Source: Chrysomallon squamiferum (lineage: Eukaryota; Mollusca; Gastropoda; Neomphalida; Peltospiridae). From it: a stretch of 64,000 nt of DNA. Under the pieces are notes generated by a model. It saw only the letters and a list, made by a program, of their open reading frames with translations, ran no database searches and was not told the DNA's origin. The translations under genes and the position numbers were made by a program. Below, in pieces: positions 36,621-47,934 of this stretch. Each line of letters starts with the position of its first letter. The first letter of the stretch is position 1. The stretch is from positions 12,007,329-12,071,328 of the forward strand of contig CM022678.1 of assembly GCA_012295275.1 (NCBI GenBank), written 5' to 3'.

Positions 36621-36804
36621 TGTTAGCATCAAGGCAAAACCAACTACTTTGTTTAAACTAGGTATCATAATTGTGCATATTGACTTTATGAACAGGGAAA
36701 TACAATGAAAGAAAGAAAGAAAGCGAAAGAGAGAATCAGACAGGCCAGGAGAAAATTAGAGATAGCGAAAGAGAAATAAAAAGACCAGGACATCATCACT
36801 ATAC

Positions 36805-36892
36805 CTGACTTTTACCTGCAGTTCTGTACTTTTAACATCATCAACTTTGATGTTAATTCTTGAAACTATGACTGGTTGTTCAGATATCTTAC
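36805..36892 (-). CDS. Penultimate exon candidate of the minus-strand LRR gene
   Basis: 88 nt with acceptor TTATCTAG and donor GTCAG|GTATAG. The translation includes ISEQPVIVSRINIKVDDVKS. It enters with two bases, matching the one-base exit of the exon at 44,135-44,313, and leaves with two. A second potential donor (CTGCAG|GTAAAA) would give another phase. Function unknown. Confidence 0.4.
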
Positions 36893-37079
36893 CTAGATAA
36901 CAATAAACACATTTTTTAGTTATTCATAATAATTTTTGTTAGTGCTAAAGAACAATGTTACAGATGGGAGAAATATTTACAATTTTTTTTTGTCAAAACA
37001 GATATTTACAGATTATATGTTTAGACATACATATACATAAATACACATAGGTAGATATATAGATAAACATATATTAAGT

Positions 37080-37200
37080 TAACAGACTAGGCAGACACAC
37101 TCTCTCTCACACACACACACACACACACATGAACACACACACAGAAAGAGTGAGAGAAGCTGACAGATTGGGAGCAGTAGGTAAACCAAATGACATTTAT
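37080..37200. repeat. (CT)n/(CA)n short tract
   Basis: CTCTCT then CACACA at about 37,098-37,130. No gene in 36.9-37.3 kb. Confidence 0.7.
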
Positions 37201-37319
37201 ATATAATTAATCAAACACTAATGATTTAAATGTTGTAGTAATCTACAGCCTTGTCTACAGATATACAATCAGACATCAGTATCCATGCTATTCCACTGTT
37301 TGAACGAGTAACTGGATCC

Positions 37320-37504
37320 TATTACAGTAGCAGTAGTAATAGCAGTAGTGGCAGTAGTAGTAGTAGTAGTAGAGGTAGTAGTAGTAGTAATAGTAGTAGA
37401 GGTAGTAGTAGCAGTAGTAGTAGTTTTAGTAACAGTAGTACTTCAGGAGAGGAGGAGCAGTAATTGTAGCAGCAATAGAAACAACAGTAGTATTTGTAAT
37501 AGTT

Positions 37505-37547
<43 letters not shown>

Positions 37548-37840
37548 GAGGAGAGGAGGAGGAGTAGGAGTAGCAGTTGTAACAGCAATAGAAACAACAG
37601 TAGTATTTGTAATAGTAGTAGTAGTAGTAGTATTTTTAGTAACAGTAGTAGTAGCAGGAGAGGAGGAGTAGGAGTAGGAGCAATAGAAACAACAGTAGTA
37701 TTTGTAATAGTTGTAGTAGTAGTAGTAGTTTTAGTAACAGTAGTAGTAGAAGGAGAGGAGGAGGAGTAGGAGTAGGAGCAACAGAAACAACAGTAGTATT
37801 TGTAATAGTTGTAGTAGTAATAATAACAAAAATACATTAT
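37320..37840. repeat. (TAG)n tract with a higher-order repeat of about 95-113 bp
   Basis: A block containing AGAAACAACAGTAGTATTTG recurs at 37,477, 37,590, 37,685 and 37,783, separated by (TAG)n and AGGAGAGGAGGAG. Low-complexity frames on both strands are artefacts. 37,841-38,460 is A-rich with no gene. Confidence 0.8.
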
Positions 37841-38465
37841 AATAAGACTAATAACAATAGTAATATTAATAATAATTGTAATAAGACAAATACATAAAAT
37901 AATAATACAAAAATGTTATAATAATAATCATAATAAGAAATTACATTATATTAACAATAAAAAGGTAAAAGTACCATAATAATACAAAATAAGATTACTA
38001 ACAATAAAATTCACAATTAAATAACAGGTCTCTAAATGAAGAAGAAAACAATATATATAAATAATAGGTTGCCATTTTAATATATTAACAATCAAGAATT
38101 ATAAAGAGAATGGCTGGACAGTGCATCATATTACCCAGGATTCCTACAGCAAGACAAATAAATAAATAAATGAGATGACAAATTTCAATAAATGTGAACC
38201 ATATAAATGTTCAAAATAAATAATAACTATAACTGTTTGCCAGGATGTCCTCCAAGTGCTGTCAGTTTAATCAGGAAGCTGTCTGCAACTGAAGGGAGAC
38301 AACTACAAGATGATTCAACTTTCTCCCCTGACTTCTTGACAGAGAGACCTTAAAATTCATTAAATTTATATAAATAGTTTAAAAAGAAAACAACACAACA
38401 ATAGTATTAACAATAATAAACCTTTTTATTTAGTATTACTTCTTTTTTTCTTATTTTTATCATTA

Positions 38466-38555
38466 GATTAGCTTAGGTTAGAGTTGCAGTTAGGATTAGG
38501 ATTAAGACTAGTGTTAGGGTTAGGACGAGGGTAAGGATTAGGTTTAGGCTATTTA
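38466..38555 (+). repeat. Degenerate telomere-like repeats
   Basis: A G-rich run of variants of TTAGGG (GTTAGGGTTAGGACGAGGGT and flanking TTAGGATTAGGATT). Too degenerate to be a telomere; best seen as an interstitial or fortuitous repeat. Confidence 0.45.
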
Positions 38556-38879
38556 GTTATTTATTTATTCTTGATTTATTTTATTGTTCTCTTTTTTTTC
38601 AAAATGAATTTATTTATTATCAATGGCAGCAAACAAATTTGTGACAAGTTCTTCGATTTCATTTTCTTCTAAGTTTTTCTTCTGGTTGTTAAGATACAAT
38701 GTTGTTAGTGGTGATGACTTCCCAACAACTGATAACACTGACAACAGTCCCTCCTTCCCTGATAGGGAAAAAAATATTAATAAAAATTTGTTTAAACTAC
38801 TTGTTTAAAGGAAGCAGAAACTACTACTATGACTGTTGCAACTACAGCTACTGTTCCTACTGCACCTCTGTTAAAACTA

Positions 38880-39060
38880 CATAGTTGCTATTATTATTAT
38901 TATTACTATTACTAAACTAGTTATTATGACTACTTCTACTACTACAACTACAGCTATATTAACTCCTTTACTACTTTAGCTTTTATTATCACTATCCTAC
39001 TATGTTAGATATTATTATTATTATCATTATTATTATTATTACTATTATTATTATTATTAC

Positions 39061-39091
<31 letters not shown>

Positions 39092-39095
39092 CTGA
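38880..39095. repeat. (TTA/CTA)n tracts
   Basis: Imperfect CTA then (ATT)n at about 39,008-39,090. It lies inside the long putative intron of the minus-strand gene. Confidence 0.8.
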
Positions 39096-40584
39096 ACTCA
39101 AAATGCACAATCTAAAGATAGATCAACACCATTAACATGTCTGAGGTTTATTTCTCGTTGTTTACATGTAAAGTACTTGGGAAATTCCTCCAAGACACGT
39201 GGGACATTAATATATGGTAAACACTGTCACTGGTGCTTGCTTAAGGAACCCAGGACAGTAACAGTCTGCCAGTACTGGTCAGTACAGGGTGTGACTGTGG
39301 TGAAAGAGAGTTCAAGAGAGAAGAGAGAATATCAGGCAAGGGAGAAAGATTTTTGAGACAATCCTCTGCATTATAATTACTATGTTTGGTGAATAAGACT
39401 GATATCATGGCGTTGCTGTTGTGTTCTATTGCTTCACTTTGTGTTTAATGTAAATTGTTATTATTGGCCACAAACAATGAAAGGTAGGTGACTGTGAAAT
39501 GTTTGAATGTGAACAAATGACAAGTGAGAGTTTTATATTACTTAAAGCTTTAGTATTAATTAACTGAACTATATTGGCATTCCCTCAGTCAAACTGTTTT
39601 AATATTTCATAAGATTATACTGTTACTGTATGTCATGAAGTATAAATAGGCAGAGGAAATAAAGATGTAATTGAAATGGAACTTGTGTAGTTTTTCTGTG
39701 AGGTAGTATTAATTAACTGAACAATACTGATATTCACTCAGTCAAACTGTTTTAACTATAATATGTAAACTAAAACTGATATGAGTAACTGGGGATTAAT
39801 GGGGAAATTATAAAAGTTATGATCTGAGGAATCTCCCTACAAACTATAATCAGATAAAGAGGCGTGGCCTGCAACTGTTTGGGGTCAGTAAAGTTGACTT
39901 TCACATGACCAGTTGTTTACACATGTGGACCCAGTAATGTCCAGTGATGGTCAGTAGCCTTGGCTCAGATAACATGTGAGGTAAACAGCCCTGAGTGGCA
40001 GCAATTAAGGGCATCTAAATTTAGGAAGTAAATTTAAAACAAAGATTCTTGGAGAGGTCAGTTATAATCTGATAGTTAAAATTTGAAATACTGAATTAAA
40101 ACAAAGTTAGTAGAATAAATGATTTTGTTATTTCATTTAGTGTGTAATAATGAATTCAAAGTAAAGTAAATTTGTAATCCAAAAGCACCACATATTAAAA
40201 TACTAATTTAAACAAAGTTTAAATTGACAGAAAATATAATACTGACTGCTGGCATGAGCATGGTATAATTCGCTTTTTGTAACATATCACTGAATTCCCA
40301 GCTGACTTTAATTTATAAAGCTTTGCAGGATGGTGAAAACTAAAAAGCTAAAAGATCAGAGCTGCAGGCTGCTTTACAGGAAGAAACAGCTGTGATAGTA
40401 CGACTTAATGAGGATTTGCTGAGTCCTAAACAAGGTGAAATCAGAAATGGTTTGGGAAGTTCTGCATAAGATTTTTGAAGACAGATCATCAGTGCATGAA
40501 CTGCAGCTATGGTGCCCAACAAGAATTATACCAATTTGCTGAAAATGTGAGAGACTGAAGAAACAACTAAAACAATTAGTCCAA
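39096..40584. other. Region upstream of the Gypsy relic, possibly leader or LTR remnant
   Basis: Contains two similar blocks (about 39,556-39,600 and 39,707-39,756, each with CTCAGTCAAACTGTTTTAA) and an AATAAA at about 39,658. Such features could come from an LTR and leader, but no matching 3' LTR was seen, so this is not asserted. 40,320-40,580 holds broken frames, and AACTAAAACAATTAGTCCA here matches 61,880-61,898 in the second Gypsy copy, which marks gag-derived DNA. Confidence 0.35.
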
Positions 40585-40860
40585 GTTGATTGTTTGTTAG
40601 ACACTGGGAACTATGATAACTGAGGATTTCTTCAACAACAACTTTGCTCCACTTGGTATTCAGCTCCTTGCAAGTCAAGGATGGCTCTCACTTAAGGCTG
40701 CCAATGGATTGGATATTCTCTACTGTGGATATAGTGAACTGGACACTGAAGCACTAGGTAAATTAGTTCCTGACAGAGGAATCTTGATAGTGAACAGGCC
40801 TAAAGACCAAGCCACACAGCTATGGAGGGAGCAAGTACCATGTACACAGGGGATGTTATC
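40585..40860 (+). pseudogene. Ty3/Gypsy protease remnant, copy 1
   Basis: A frame with the aspartic-protease site L-L-D-T-G at about 40,594-40,608 breaks at a stop two codons later. The next frame continues with FAPLGIQLLASQGWLSLKAA. The same sequence is at 62,434-62,715. DNA between gag and protease has been deleted just before 40,585. Not functional. Confidence 0.75.
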
Positions 40861-40934
40861 GATGTCTGACAGTAGTGCTGGCCCAAGAGCACAAGCGTCA
40901 AAGGAAAGTAACTGATATGCAAGCTAGTCCTTAA

Positions 40935-41205
40935 GACCAAGTCAAAGGAACATGAATAATTATAGTTCCATGATGTCAGAGCTTGTTGCTCTGAAATGGG
41001 CTGTGACTGAAAAGTTTAAAAATTATCTCCTCGAACACACATTTACTATCTATACATACAACAATCCACTAAGACTTCTTGGTACTGCAAAATTAAGTGC
41101 AGTGGAACAGAGATGGGTATCTCAGCTGGCAGAATTTGATTTTTGATGTGAAATGTCATTCAGTGCAGCACAATAAGAATAACGATGGTCTGTCCAGGAA
41201 CAAAT
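40935..41205 (+). pseudogene. Ty3/Gypsy RNase H remnant, copy 1
   Basis: SSMMSELVALKWAVTEKF and, after a frameshift, a D-G-L-S-R end match the RNase H region that follows reverse transcriptase in Gypsy pol. The whole reverse transcriptase is missing: protease DNA runs into RNase H at about 40,855-40,935. An internal deletion is the simplest cause. Confidence 0.75.
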
Positions 41206-41589
41206 TTCATGGAATGATGTCTACATCAGCGGAAGCTTCTTTGAGAGATACTGCTAGTGGTATAGAAGTACCACTATCAATGGGACAAGCTATAAAAGTG
41301 GAAGAAAAGTCACACAAGCAACAGTCACAGCAGAACAGTTTAATGAAACTATGGAAGCCATAACCTCATTTTCCAGCTACTCTTTAGAAGAACTAGCAGC
41401 AATGCAGGCAAAAGACAAGTTAATAAAGAGACTGCTGAGACATGTCTAGAGGTAGCAAAACCATGCAGAGCGGAGAGGAAATTAGAAGAATCTGGGCTGT
41501 TAACACTAATCTGACAATGACACAGATTATTTCTTGAAAACTGTGAACTTTACAGAAACGTAAAGGACCCCAACTTGAGAAGAATGAAG

Positions 41590-41795
41590 AAAATTGTCAG
41601 TAATGATGAAGGAGAAAGTTCTGCATAGTTTACATAATCAGGCAGGACACCAAGATTTTGAAAGAAGCATGAGTCTTATTAGAAGATGTAATTGGCCTGC
41701 AATGCACAAAGATGTGGAACAATGGTGTAAAGAGTGTGAAAGGTGTGTGATGGCTAAACTGTCACAACCCAAACTGAAACTACCTTTGTGACACC
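41590..41795 (+). pseudogene. Gypsy integrase zinc-binding (H2C2) remnant
   Basis: H-N-Q-A-G-H-Q-D-F-E-R then C-K-E-C-E-R-C gives the H-H-C-C finger of retroviral-type integrases. It ends at a stop before the catalytic core. Confidence 0.75.
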
Positions 41796-42500
41796 TTATT
41801 GCTACCAGACCTGTTGAGATTGTAGCCATGGATTTGACAGTGTTGCAGCCATCTTGAAGTGGCAAAAAAAGTGTCTTAGTCATGACTGATGTTTTTACCA
41901 AGTTCACTGTGAAACAAGGAGGCAGAAACCAGAATGGTTTTCAGCAAGTAGAAACTTTGACACATGGAGTGCCAGAATGGTTACAAGTAGAAACTTTGAA
42001 TTGGAGGTAATAAGTAGTTTATGTACTCTTTATGGAGTGAAAAAGAGCAGAACCACTCCATATCACCCTGAAGTAAATGGTCTGAGTGAGAGATTCAACA
42101 GGACACTGCATGATCTGCTCCGCACAATTTCCAGTGAATGTAAGAAGAAATGGCCTGAGTACATACCTCATCTTATTTATTACTACAATGCTGCAACTCA
42201 TTCTACAACTGGCTTTTCACCATTTTATCCAATGTTTGGAAACATCCAGGGCAGGAAAAATATTCAAGATCACTGGAGAAGTCAACTGTACAGAGTCACT
42301 GAAATGGTGGATCAAGATGGAAGGTTACACAAAGTTTGTCCTCTGGAAGATGACAAAGACATCAGGGTGGTGAACAGGTCGGAGATGAAACAGAGCCATG
42401 TTACATACAACCACAAAGATGATTTGAACAACAGTCAGACAATGCAAGAAATGACAAATCTATTCGTTAGATATGTCATCATCATCAAGTTTTGTTAATG
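41796..42500 (+). pseudogene. Gypsy integrase catalytic core remnant, copy 1
   Basis: The first aspartate is seen in VAMDLTVLQPS, followed by a stop. The strand bearing the second catalytic aspartate is damaged, and RNFELEVISSL follows without the usual D-Q-G. The third residue is present in GLSERFNRTLHDLL. The C-terminal part runs to 42,498 without a clear 3' LTR. Two catalytic positions of three remain, so the copy is dead. Confidence 0.8.
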
Positions 42501-43330
42501 ATGCAGCACCACCTTCCCATGCACAAAACCTACCAGGGATTACGTTAAGACGGTCTCAGCATGCAACAAAAGGTAAAAATCAAAACAAATAAAACCTGCC
42601 AGCAATCAGTAATGAGCAGGTCACAGATGAGAAAGTTTGTCCATCTAATTTATCAAATGAAGATGTTTTCATCAGACTTAGTGCTACATTAATGCAACAG
42701 GCAGTTAAAGAGGTAAGTAGTGCTGTGAGTCACAGAGATACCTAATAGCATGGGATTCCAAACAAGATAAGCATACTAGATTAAGACAGTATCAAGTCTA
42801 GCTGGTCTGTCATTTGTCTTCAAACAGCTGATTTCTATGTCTGACATGAAATGCTCTACTGTCACCACCACATTACAAGTTGCTGCTGATGTTTTTGGTA
42901 TTAATTACATCTCTGTCACAATAACAGAACTGAAAACGCTTTACTAATATAAAATACAAGATGCTATTCAGAAGTGTTATTTTCCCTCCTCGTGTGTGTG
43001 TAGTAATAAAAATAACTATAATAATCTCAAACAATATGCAAGCTTCTGTTTTATTATTTTGTATGAAAAACTAATTTAATTTTATAAAAATTTACATTTT
43101 TTTACTAAAAGATATAAAAATAATTTACTACCTACTGAGTTTCATCAATATTCAAGCTCTTTAACTCAGAGTTGTGTCCCTTGGTGGTATAAACAAAGAC
43201 TAAGGGAGCCGTCAGTTTCAACCTTAAATTTAAATAAAACAGGTCTGAGTATTTTAGACAGAGTAACAGAGTCAGTTTAACCAAGAAACTTCATTTATAA
43301 ACTGAATTTATATTTTAAGGAAGTTATTGG

Positions 43331-43366
<36 letters not shown>

Positions 43367-43470
43367 TAATTTATTTACATTCATAATGCAGAAATAATCA
43401 AATTACATAATTATTTTAAAACATTTACAAAATTAAAATTAGTAACAGTTACTTGTAATGAATCAAATGG
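42501..43470. other. Region downstream of the Gypsy relic
   Basis: AT-rich DNA with an LTR-like appearance but no matching partner. It includes a (GT)n run at about 43,331-43,363. No gene supported. Confidence 0.4.
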
Positions 43471-43473
43471 CTA

Positions 43474-43656
43474 CTACTGACCACAAATGGCTTTCACTGC
43501 ATCTGTACCAGCCATTCTCAGCCTATCTAAGCTAGCTGAGTCAGTGACATCAACAAAGGCAATTGTCCAAAAGTACTTGAGTTGAGCTTTGCTTTTCTTA
43601 AATTGACATATTAAATTTCTCTGTGGCCAGTTTCTTTGGTAGTCAATCAGCTTACA
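43474..43656 (-). pseudogene. Unrecognised 60-codon coding remnant, minus strand
   Basis: An open minus-strand frame with no ATG ends at TAG (43,474-43,476). It has protein-like composition: RNLICQFKKSKAQLKYFWTI, then VDVTDSASLDRLRMAGTDAV. It is bounded upstream by a TGA. It resembles decayed coding DNA rather than a live exon; a transposon or processed-copy origin is possible. Confidence 0.35.
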
Positions 43657-43759
43657 TCAGCCTTTCAACTGAACTTTGATTTGATTTATCTTGATTAAAA
43701 TAAAAATGAAAAAAAAATAAAAGATTTCTCTTTTATGTACATGTTCTGATACATATTTG

Positions 43760-44032
43760 CCTGTAGACACCGATTAGCACAAACATACTCAAACATAAAA
43801 AAAAAACACATAGAGAAGAACATAGCAAATAAAGAAACACAGAAACAAACACACCCAAATACCAACAACAGATGACAAATATACTGACAGACTTCAAACA
43901 AACATACACACACACAGACACACATACACACATACACACACACACAGAGATTGACAAAGAAAATACAGATTGAAGAGTATTAAGTAGAATGAGGGTGATA
44001 AAAATGGGTAAAGAAAGAAATCAGAAAATAAA

Positions 44033-44075
<43 letters not shown>
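43760..44075. repeat. (CA)n-type tract and (GA)n run
   Basis: Imperfect ACACAT repeats at about 43,900-43,950 and an uninterrupted (GA)n run at 44,036-44,073. Confidence 0.8.
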
Positions 44076-44076
<1 letters not shown>

Positions 44077-44134
44077 TTATTTAAAATTTATAAAATTCAA
44101 AAAAAAAGTGTTTACTTTAATAAAAACAAATTAC

Positions 44135-44313
44135 CTGAAGTAAGTTTAACTAAATCGTCAATGAGAGATACACAAAGATCAGGATTCTCTCCAATGTCCA
44201 CATCTTTCAAAGAAAGGAGTTTTCCATGGAAATGTTTTACCAGTAACTCCAACAGCTGCAGTTCAGACTTAATTCCTGTACAGAACTTGTTTCCGATTTG
44301 GATTCTGGAATAC
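44135..44313 (-). CDS. Leucine-rich exon candidate of the minus-strand LRR gene
   Basis: 179 nt with acceptor TTTATTTCAG and donor TTCAG|GTAATT. The translation contains LLSLKDVDIGENPDLCVSLI, which fits the L-x-x-L-x-h-x-x-N spacing of leucine-rich repeats. It enters with one base and leaves with one; the exit matches the exon at 36,805-36,892 about 7 kb away. The entry does not match the zero-phase exit of 45,269-45,394, so another exon between them or a different donor is needed. Confidence 0.5.
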
Positions 44314-44467
44314 CTGAAATAAATGAAAAACAGTATTAAGACACTTGGCAACTATATCTTAACTATCAGCAGAAAAAGAAAAAAGAAAAAGCTCAGAAAA
44401 TATGATATGAGTTTCATATCAGTGGAGCCTACACTCTTAGCTCTGAAAATAAATAAATCAATAAATA

Positions 44468-44705
44468 AATAAGAGTAGTAATAGTGGTAATAGTTATAGT
44501 ATTAGTAGTAACAGTACTAGTAATAGTGATAATCGTTGTAGTATTAATAGTACTAGTAATAATACTAGTGGTAATAGTTGTAGTAACAGTACTAGTACTA
44601 GTAATTGCAGCAGTAACAGTGATAGTGATAGTGGTAGAATTAGCTTAGGTTGAATAGTAGTAGTAAATACAATAAGAGGAGGTAGTAAATAACTGCAGAC
44701 ACCAC

Positions 44706-44752
<47 letters not shown>

Positions 44753-44960
44753 TAGTAGTAGTAGAAAAAATAATAGCATTAACATTTGTAGAAATAGCAG
44801 TAACAGACATAGTGGTAAATAGATATATAGTAGTTATTGCTAATAGATTTAGTGTGTTGAAAGTCACTGTTAGTAATTATTTTTTCAGTAGTAGGATAAC
44901 AGTAGTAACAGTGGTAATAGCAGAAGTAGCAATATTAGTAGCTAACTGATAATACTGGAC
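44468..44960. repeat. (TAG)n-rich tract
   Basis: Imperfect TAG/TAA triplets, with a pure (TAG)n stretch at about 44,707-44,762. Both strands give artefact frames. Confidence 0.8.
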
Positions 44961-45032
44961 AATTAATAATAACAATAACAATGACAATAATAATATTAAT
45001 AATAACAATAACAATGACAATAATAATGACAA

Positions 45033-45063
<31 letters not shown>

Positions 45064-45240
45064 CAGACAAAGAAGAAGAAGAAGAAGAAGCAGACAAAGA
45101 AAAGAAGAAGAAGAGAAAACAAGAATTTGTTTTTCACAATTATACATATATAAATATAAAAATAATTTCTTGTTATTGGGTTTTATTATTATTATTATTA
45201 TTAATACTACCACTACTATTATTATTATTATAAAACATTT
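44961..45240. repeat. (AAT/AAC)n, (GAA)n and (TTA)n tracts
   Basis: AATAAC-type repeats to 45,033, a (GAA)n-rich stretch with GCAGACAAA interruptions at about 45,034-45,118, and (ATT)n at 45,183-45,230. Confidence 0.8.
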
Positions 45241-45268
45241 TATAACAGTTATACTTAAGATTACTCAC

Positions 45269-45394
45269 AGCACTCTCAGTGTCTGTTTTGTTGGTGGTGA
45301 GGCTAAGGAAGGTCACTGTTGTGTTAGAACACATTGCCAAACACACAGCTCGGAAAGTCTGGATTCCAAAATTGTTTCCTGATAAATTTAAAAC
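45269..45394 (-). CDS. Ribonuclease-inhibitor-type LRR exon
   Basis: 126 nt (42 codons, phase 0-0) with acceptor TTATAACCAG and donor GCT|GTGAGT. The translation begins VLNLSGNNFGIQTFRAVCLA, an almost canonical ribonuclease-inhibitor-type leucine-rich repeat (L-x-L-S-x-N-x-h-x-x-x-G/F). The upstream exon ends ECLKNIQ in the same phase, so the repeat continues across the junction. Proteins with such repeats (NLRs, TONSL, CARMIL) use them for protein binding. Which family this is cannot be decided from the fragments. Confidence 0.6.
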
Positions 45395-46179
45395 CTGGTT
45401 ATAAAATAAATAAACAAAAATAAAGGTGTTAATAATTAATGAAAATATAGATTACTAAATTATTCAGTAGTTGTAATATTAAATAAAATAATGAAAAGAT
45501 TAATAATAATGAATGTAAATATCCAGTATTATGTAATTCAGTATGATTATATTTTAAATAAATCAAAAATAATAAGAAAATAAATAAATAAATAAATAAA
45601 TAAATGATTGACAGATACATACAAACATTAGATCACAGACAGAAGATAGAAAGATTCATAAATAAATAAAAATAAATAAAATAAAAATAATCAACTGTCT
45701 ACTAAAACTTGTTTGTCGATCATTTTTATAAATTAAAACTATAAATAAATTTAGAATTATTTAAAAAATTGATTCTTAAGCTATTTATGTTTAAAATTAT
45801 CAAAAGAGAACTTAAAGATAGATTATTTAAAACATTTTCTTTCTTTGTTATACTTCAAAAATATTACAATGTTAAAAACATAAAGAAAAGAAAGAAAGAA
45901 AAAACAAAGAAACTTGCTAATTAGGAACAAATAAGAAATGATGTAAAGACAGAGACTGACATACAGAAGGACAAACAGAAAAGTATTTAGTAAGTAGAGA
46001 CATAGGTATATAGACAGATTCTCAGAAAGACAAACATATTTATCTGAACATTTTAAAGGAAAGAAACACACACAGACAAACAGAAAAGCAGAGAGAGATA
46101 GAAATAAAGTAAATAAATAGGGAGGCAGACAGAAGGAGAAACAGACAGACAGACTAAGACTATTTACAGACATATATAC
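45395..46179. other. Putative intron, AT-rich
   Basis: Bounded by plausible splice sites on both sides on the minus strand (GTATAT...ACCAG). Holds (TAAA)n at about 45,580-45,605 and an A/G-rich imperfect repeat at 45,880-46,145. Confidence 0.5.
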
Positions 46180-46310
46180 CTGAATATTTTTTAAACATTC
46201 TAAAATCTGACTAAGTGGTAAAGCTTGTGGCAGTTTAAGTCTTGGTCTGGCTGCTTTCAACAAAAACTCCAGTTTCACAAGAAGATTAGTCATTCGAATC
46301 ACATGATCAG
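46180..46310 (-). CDS. LRR exon, upstream neighbour of 45,269-45,394
   Basis: 131 nt open on the minus strand. It encodes LPQALPLSQILECLKNIQ at its end and leaves at CAG|GTATAT in phase 0, which fits the next exon. The 5' boundary (AAAAG|CT) lacks a clear pyrimidine tract and is uncertain. An in-frame stop lies just upstream, so the exon cannot start much further 5'. Confidence 0.5.
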
Positions 46311-47030
46311 CTTTTCATTTTTGATGATGTGAAACCCATGTCAGTGGAAATAACAAAATAGAAAAAATATATATATTAACAGAGGGCAGATCTTGAAATC
46401 AAGAGAAAACATGGGTGCAAATATAAATACAGCTGTCATAAAATATTTTTTCAAAATGATTGGTAACTTTAAAATACACTAATAGTAACAAACAAGTTAT
46501 AAGAATAATACTGGTTCTAAAAAATTACTAATAGCAGTAATTTTCAGAAAACAAAATATATTGATAGTATAATGACAATACAAGTTTACAACAACATTAA
46601 TATTCCAGTTTGCTTGGCAAACGCTAAAAATATGATATCATCAATGGAAACAGGTTTTGAATTATGAAGACAGGACATCTACAAAAAGGTATACTGAAAT
46701 ATTAATTCTCTGAGATATTACTAGGTAACTTGTTTTATTAAAACACTGATTACTGTTGAGAATAACATAGGAATATTATTATGTTCAGTTTTGTATCTGT
46801 TAAGTGCTGTAACTAAGTGTAAAAGCAAATGTGAGCAAAAAAAAAAAAAACAGTCTGCTCACAACTGAAGTGATGTCAGGAAAAAATAAGTAAATAACAA
46901 ATAATGCTAACATAAAAGAATAAGCGGAAAATAGGAAATGAAGAAGAAAAGTAACAAGAATACGAATAGTCAGTAGCTTCAAAAAAAAAAGTAATAATAA
47001 TAATAAAAAAAAATATATATATATGGGTCA
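46311..47030. other. AT-rich spacer
   Basis: A-rich DNA with (AAT)n and (AT)n near 46,990-47,024. No exon supported. Confidence 0.5.
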
Positions 47031-47934
47031 TTCCGTGTCAAATCACCCAAAAAAAAAAGAAATTTAAACCCGACCGTCTCAGATTTTTATGAAACTTGGT
47101 ATACTTGTTGACTGGGATCCCACAGCACCAAATCTGAAATATTAGTCCAATCAGATCAGTGGTGTGGGAGATACGGCCAACCGAATTTTGAGATTTTTGG
47201 CAAAAATGGGTGTGACCACCAACCTTAGAACCCTCATATCTCAGCAACTACTGGGCCAATCTTCATAAAATTGGTATTGTTAGAAAGGCAAAATGACAAG
47301 GATTCCAAATCTACCATTTTTGTTTAGTTTGGAAAATATTGGAGTACCTTGACCTTTTGACCTTTACTATGACCTTGAAATTGACCGTGTGGATCACGTG
47401 ATCTTGAGATGACCTTTAAATTTCAATAATCTCCCACATGTTAACTAAAACATATAAAAGTTTACTGGGTGTAATATTTTTTGTTTAGCCACAATACAGA
47501 TTTAAAAAATGCACATACATGAAAATAACACCTTTTCAGCCATTAACATCTGATTAACTAAAACCTGAATGATCAATTCTTGATGCTAGGAATCACCATC
47601 TTTCTTGATCATTGAGTAAGACATTGTAGGCCTACATGTATGCATAAAGTTCACATAAATTTGAGAGAACTAGGTGTTTCTGATGCTTAACCTTCTCACC
47701 ATGTTTGTTTCAAATGCTCACTGTATCCTTCATTCCCAGACACATTCTACTGTTCTCATCACTTTCATAAAATTGGATTATTTCCTCCTTCAATTCATTG
47801 TCCTTTCAATGGTAAAGGGTGACAACATCAAGATTTGCACACGCTCTGGGTAGGATTCAGACATTAAGATGTCATTTTAATGTTACTGTAGCTGATGCTA
47901 GTTTTTTTCTGTCCTTTCATTCATTTACTGGAAC

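Noticed and set aside
37322-37837. 171-residue Tyr/Leu/Ser-rich minus-strand frame
   Set aside because: Translation of the (TAG)n higher-order repeat.
39096-43400. LTRs bounding the first Gypsy relic
   Set aside because: I found no pair of long direct repeats on both sides, no clear primer-binding site and no target-site duplication by eye.
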